The notes under the pieces are model-generated. The model worked only from the letters and a program-made list of their open reading frames with translations. It did not search any database and was not told the DNA's origin. From positions 1-10,094 of the forward strand of contig CAYLVH010000067.1 in NCBI GenBank assembly GCA_964387095.1: a DNA stretch of 10,094 nucleotides, in the 5' to 3' direction. Origin of the DNA: JAJQBJ01 sp964387095. GTDB taxonomy: Bacteria; Bacillota; Clostridia; Oscillospirales; Oscillospiraceae. The position numbers and the translations under genes are program-made. Below, piece by piece: positions 7,409 through 10,094 of the stretch (position 1 is the stretch's first letter; each line of letters begins with the position of its first letter).

Positions 7409-7938
7409 ATCCAGCCTGTTCCTGATGGAACTGATCTTTGCCATTTTCTTTTTTGCCCTGGCCAGCGCCGTCTGCATGCAGCTGTTTGCCCGGGCCCACA
7501 CCCTCCAGACAGACACGGAGGACCTGAACCAGGGTATTCATTCTGCTGGCCCAAAGCGCCGCCGAAGCCTTTGAGAGCACCGGCGGCGACCTGAACGCCC
7601 TGGCGGATATTTTCCCGGCCGGCGACCTGGACGCCTCCGGCACTTGCTTTACCGTCTTCTACCAGACAGACTGGAGTCCGCTGCCCACTGCCGAAGATAC
7701 CAGCGGCAACCGCCCGGCAGAAGCCTCCTACCAGCTGGTGCTCTCCCTGGAGGGTTCCGAAGCCGGTACCGCATCCGCTGGAGAAGCGGCAGGCCCTGCC
7801 TCCGGAGAATTTTTCCGGAAAGCGCAGGTTTCCGTGCTGCACTTCTCCGGCCCGGAGGATGCCGGGGAGGCTTTCTATACCCTGCCGGCTGCCGTCCAGA
7901 TCCCCCGATCCGTTGATTTGCAAAGGAGCTCATCATGA
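7392..7938 (+). pseudogene. Frameshifted type IV prepilin-like gene
   Basis: The first part reads from a TTG at 7392, preceded by AAAGGAGG (7378-7385), and encodes an N-terminal hydrophobic helix (LFLMELIFAIFFFALASAV) with a glutamate five residues after Ser8, as in prepilins after cleavage. The usual G^F site is absent. This frame stops at TGA 7572-7574 after 60 residues. The remaining coding sequence continues in the +1 frame, open from 7528 (after a TGA at 7525-7527) to the stop at 7936-7938. It begins ILLAQSAAEAF, the expected continuation of DLNQ, and later contains TCFTVFYQTDW. Removing one copy of a tandem ATTC (7536-7543) joins the halves as DLNQGILLAQSAAEAF in one 180-residue frame. 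As written, only a 60-residue stub should be made unless frameshifting or reversion occurs. The start overlaps the upstream gene and the end overlaps the downstream one by 4 nt. Other explanations are an assembly error or decay. Confidence 0.8.
7536..7543 (+). repeat. Tandem ATTC duplication at the frameshift
   Basis: Two adjacent copies of ATTC lie inside the only window where the frame change can occur (7528-7571). Deleting one copy restores a continuous reading frame and a plausible pilin sequence. Short tandem duplications of this kind arise and revert by slipped-strand mispairing, so the site could be a recent mutation or a low-rate switch. Confidence 0.6.
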
Positions 7939-8483
7939 AGCAAAACCGTACTTCCTTCAGTATGGGAATCGGCACCACCTCCCTGCTGACCATCTTCGTC
8001 CTGCTCTGCCTGGTGGTGTTTGCGGTGCTCTCCCTGGTCAGCGCCAACGCAGACTGGAAGCTGGCGGATCGGCTGGCCCAGCGAACGGCCGCCTACTATA
8101 CCGCCTGTGAGAAGGGCTGGCAATGGCTGGAGCAGCTGGACAGCCAGGCGGCAGCCCTCTACCAGGATTCCACGCCTGCCGTGGATGCGGCCGTCGGAGA
8201 TTCCGCTACCGCAGATTTGGTTGTGGATCCAGGAGCGGAGGCCTACCGGGCAGCCCTCCGCTCCTGGCTGTCCACCCAGAAAGGGGAGCTGTCGGAGGAT
8301 CCGAATACCGGGGACCTGCGTTTCACCTTCCGGGAGGAGATCACCGACGAACAGCACCTGGAGATCACTGTCCGCCTTTCCGGCTCACCGGCCTCTGGGG
8401 AGACCTTCTACACAATAGAAGCCTGGCAGACCAAAGCCAGCCAGGCCTGGGAACCGGACAATTCCCTGAATCTGATCCAATAA
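7935..8483 (+). CDS. Membrane-anchored pilin-like protein, last gene of the operon
   Basis: A 182-residue protein of no named family that I can assign. It has a polar leader (MKQNRTSFSMGIG), one hydrophobic helix (about 14-37: TTSLLTIFVLLCLVVFAVLS), then an amphipathic helix rich in Ala (ADWKLADRLAQRTAAYYTAC) and a beta-rich C-terminal part (LRFTFREEI, LEITVRLSG, ETFYTIEAWQ). A helix running from the membrane into an outer domain is the layout of type IV pilins and PilX-like minor pilins, but the leader lacks the canonical Phe/Glu pattern. The ATG overlaps the preceding TGA (ATGA at 7935-7938), with AAAGGAG (7922-7928) upstream, so translation is probably coupled to the frameshifted gene. That frameshift may therefore lower expression of this protein. 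It is followed directly by the terminator hairpin. Confidence 0.82.
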   Translation: MKQNRTSFSMGIGTTSLLTIFVLLCLVVFAVLSLVSANADWKLADRLAQRTAAYYTACEKGWQWLEQLDSQAAALYQDSTPAVDAAVGDSATADLVVDPGAEAYRAALRSWLSTQKGELSEDPNTGDLRFTFREEITDEQHLEITVRLSGSPASGETFYTIEAWQTKASQAWEPDNSLNLIQ

Positions 8484-8487
8484 CGGC

Positions 8488-8530
8488 CAAGGCCCGGATG
8501 ACACGCCATTCCGCCATCCGGGCCTTGTTT
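8488..8530. terminator. Hairpin terminator between convergent units
   Basis: CAAGGCCCGGATG (8488-8500) and CATCCGGGCCTTG (8515-8527) are perfect complements, making a 13-bp GC-rich stem with a 14-nt loop. It starts five nucleotides after the operon's last stop codon. The trailing T-tract is short on the plus side (GTTT) and weaker on the minus side, so it may serve both the pilus operon and the converging pilT with moderate efficiency. Confidence 0.82.
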
Positions 8531-8570
8531 CCCATCGGTTCACATCCGCCGGCTCCTCCCAAGCCGCCAC

Positions 8571-9626
8571 CTATATCCGTTTGGAGAGCATCTCCGGGTT
8601 GGATGCATGCTTCAGCGCCACATCCCGGTGGATCCGCCCCACCTGGTACAGCTTCAGGAGGCTCTGATCCATGGAAACCATCTCCTCCGAGTTGGAGGAG
8701 TAGACCACCCCGTCAATCTGGTGGTTCTTGTTTTCCCGGATCATGTTCCGGATGGCCGGCGTCACCGTCATCCGCTCAAAGACCGGGATCAGTTCTCCCT
8801 CCACATCCGGCACCAGCTGCTGGGATACCACCGCCCGCAGCACCATGGACAGCTGCACCGCAATCTGATGCTGCTGGTTGTTGGGGAACACGTCAATGAT
8901 CCGGTCAATGGTGTTGGCCGCCCCCACCGTGTGGAGGGTGGACAGAATCAAATGGCCGGTCTCCGCCGCCGTCATGGCCACCTGGATGGTCTCGTAGTCC
9001 CGCATCTCCCCCAGCAGTATGGCATCCGGGCTCTGGCGCAGCGCCGCCCGCAGCGCCGCCAGGTAACTCTCCGTGTCTGAGCTGATCTCCCGCTGGCTGA
9101 CAATGCTCTTTTTATGGGAGTGAAGGAACTCCAGCGGATCCTCCAAAGTAATAATATGCCCCTCCTTGGTGCTGTTGATCCGGTCAATAATGCAGGCCAG
9201 GGTGGTGGATTTGCCGCTGCCCGCCGGCCCGGTTACCAGCACCAGCCCCTTGCTGTAATCCGCCAGACTCAAAATATTGGGGGTGATCCCCAGCTTCTCC
9301 GGGTCTGGAATCTGGAAGGTGATCACCCGCACCACCGCCGCCATGCTGCCCCGCTGGCGGTATACGCTGGCCCGGAACCGGGATACCCCCGGAATGGCAA
9401 AGGAAAAATCATCGTCCCCGGTGCGCAGGAAACGGCCCATATCCCGGTTGCCGGCCAGCTGATAAATGCCCCGCACCAGCTCCTCCGCATCCGCCGGTGT
9501 CAGCCGCTCCTGGGACTCCGTCTCCAGCATGCCGTTGACTTTCACCGAAAGGGGACGCCCTGCCACAATAAAAACGTCCGAGGCCCCCCGCTCGGCGGCT
9601 GTTGTCAGATACGCAATCAGATCCAT
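8571..9626 (-). CDS. pilT: PilT, type IV pilus retraction ATPase
   Basis: A 351-residue cytoplasmic secretion ATPase, full length for PilT. The N-terminal PAS-like domain (about 1-100) has the SDVFIVAGRPLSVKVNG strand typical of PilT. The catalytic domain shows Walker A GPAGSGKST (133-141), an Asp box ITLEDPLEF (159-167), Walker B ILLGEMRD (203-210, Glu207) and a His box from H225 to H232 (HLILSTLHT). The C-terminal AIRNMIRENKNHQI (291-304) matches the AIRNLIR motif that marks PilT retraction motors rather than PilB extension motors. In the family, the hexamer hydrolyses ATP to pull pilins back into the membrane at the PilC platform. AAGGAG (complement of 9632-9637) lies 5 nt upstream of the ATG. 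It converges on the pilus operon and has its own promoter, so the two units can be expressed independently. Confidence 0.96.
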   Translation of the reverse strand: MDLIAYLTTAAERGASDVFIVAGRPLSVKVNGMLETESQERLTPADAEELVRGIYQLAGNRDMGRFLRTGDDDFSFAIPGVSRFRASVYRQRGSMAAVVRVITFQIPDPEKLGITPNILSLADYSKGLVLVTGPAGSGKSTTLACIIDRINSTKEGHIITLEDPLEFLHSHKKSIVSQREISSDTESYLAALRAALRQSPDAILLGEMRDYETIQVAMTAAETGHLILSTLHTVGAANTIDRIIDVFPNNQQHQIAVQLSMVLRAVVSQQLVPDVEGELIPVFERMTVTPAIRNMIRENKNHQIDGVVYSSNSEEMVSMDQSLLKLYQVGRIHRDVALKHASNPEMLSKRI

Positions 9627-9668
9627 ATAGACTCCTTCCCCTGGTTTTCAACCCGCTTTTCTGGCTCT

Positions 9669-9697
9669 ATTATAGCGAGCTCCTGTCCCTGGCACAA
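9669..9697 (-). promoter_or_regulatory. SigA-type promoter of pilT
   Basis: Read on the minus strand, TTGTGC (9697-9692), a 17-bp spacer and a perfect TATAAT (9674-9669) lie about 43 nt upstream of the pilT ATG. The predicted start site is near 9662. Its -35 and spacing closely resemble those of the operon promoter at 3154-3182, so both should use the housekeeping sigma factor. Confidence 0.75.
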
Positions 9698-9949
9698 GTG
9701 GCTTGACTCTTTGGGTACGAAAATCTTTGTTGGAAACGCCTTCCGAGCACGGACGGAGTTTTTTGACAAGGGTCTATCCATGTTTTCGTATAAACGTATT
9801 TTTTGTGTGTTTCTACCTGATTATTGGCAAATTAAGCAAGATTTTCGTTTTGATAGAATCTTCGTGATTGTTCGTTTCGTTTTCCGCTGTTTCTGCATCC
9901 CAACACACAATACTGCATAAACAGAAAGGAAGACTTTTGGGACTTTCTG
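9698..9949. other. A/T-rich intergenic region, weak rightward promoter candidate
   Basis: This stretch is markedly richer in A and T than the genes to its left. A perfect TTGACA (9763-9768) is followed by TATAAA (9789-9794), but the 20-bp spacer is too long for a good SigA promoter, so this is only a candidate for the gene at 9950. Between 9844 and 9880 the pentamer TTCGT occurs four times at irregular spacing; a binding cluster or low-complexity drift are both possible. I see no tRNA, riboswitch or terminator here. A small minus-strand reading frame across 9821-10024 is not supported. Confidence 0.4.
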
Positions 9950-10094
9950 ATGGCCTTTTTCCCCAATCAACTTACCTCCAGCCAGAAAGCCTCCATACGG
10001 CAGCGTTTGCTGGAGCAGACACAAAAAGAAGAAAGAGGTTTGACCGTGAAATCATTTTTGGATGAACTGTTGGATAAGGGCGAACAGCGGGGAT
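9950..10094 (+). CDS. N-terminus of an unrecognised protein, cut by window end
   Basis: An open frame runs from the ATG at 9950 to the window end, 48 codons without a stop. The visible sequence is polar and helix-prone, with LTSSQKASIRQRLLEQTQ followed by LTVKSFLDELLDKGEQRG. I do not recognise a family. No signal peptide or membrane segment is seen, so it is probably cytoplasmic. The start is uncertain: GAAAGGAAG (9924-9932) is about 17 nt upstream, farther than usual, and the frame is open further upstream. It is transcribed away from pilT, and nothing visible ties it to the pilus genes. Confidence 0.5.
   Translation, partial: MAFFPNQLTSSQKASIRQRLLEQTQKEERGLTVKSFLDELLDKGEQRG

Noticed and set aside
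7528..7571. Programmed ribosomal frameshift in the pilin gene
   Set aside because: No known slippery heptamer, +1 stop-codon shift site or downstream stimulatory hairpin is evident. The tandem ATTC duplication explains the shift more simply, although recoding cannot be fully excluded.
9821..10024. 67-codon minus-strand open frame upstream of pilT
   Set aside because: There is no recognisable ribosome binding site or domain, and it opposes a more protein-like plus-strand frame at 9950.
1..10094. CRISPR array, tRNA/rRNA genes, insertion sequences or prophage
   Set aside because: No regularly spaced direct repeats, cloverleaf sequences, transposase or phage motifs, or terminal inverted repeats were seen on reading both strands. 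The internal similarity in the adhesin is protein-domain repetition.

Overview
The window looks like the chromosome of a fairly GC-rich Gram-positive anaerobe of the Clostridia (Oscillospiraceae/Ruminococcaceae-like). The basis is GC-rich codon use in the central operon, strong AAGGAGG-type ribosome binding sites, SigA-type promoters, a Cna-B surface protein, a BTAD regulator and Clostridia-style type IV pilus proteins with poorly conserved prepilin leaders. The genus assignment is inference; no RNA gene or marker gene is present.

Layout. (1) 1-2984, minus strand: the first 994 residues of a large secreted adhesin, with a signal peptide, a Ser/Glu/Thr-rich stalk, a roughly 350-residue N-terminal region and at least five Cna-B (SpaA-like) domains; it runs off the left edge. 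(2) 2985-3334: a divergent control region with a consensus SigA promoter facing right. Facing left is a promoter with a good -10, a poor -35 and two perfect heptamer repeats spaced 11 bp apart, which is the geometry of SARP/OmpR-type activator sites. (3) 3335-8483, plus strand: a compact seven-gene operon (gaps of 10-21 nt or overlaps) encoding a BTAD/SARP-type regulator with a degenerate GGDEF-like tail, a transglutaminase-like lipoprotein, a PilC/GspF platform protein, and four small single-pass membrane or pilin-like proteins. The third of these small genes is frameshifted, best explained by a tandem 4-bp duplication. (4) 8488-8530: a 13-bp-stem hairpin between convergent units. (5) 8571-9626, minus strand: the PilT retraction ATPase with its own promoter. 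(6) 9627-9949: an A/T-rich intergenic stretch, then the first 48 codons of an unrecognised plus-strand gene.

Working model (inference): this is an accessory type IV pilus-like or secretion module (PilC, PilT and minor pilin-like proteins; no PilB, PilD or classical major pilin in view) controlled by its own BTAD regulator. That regulator probably also activates the divergent Cna-B adhesin. The module would thus couple an isopeptide-stabilised surface protein, a surface transglutaminase-like enzyme and a pilus machine, and the frameshifted pilin gene may be a phase-variable switch.
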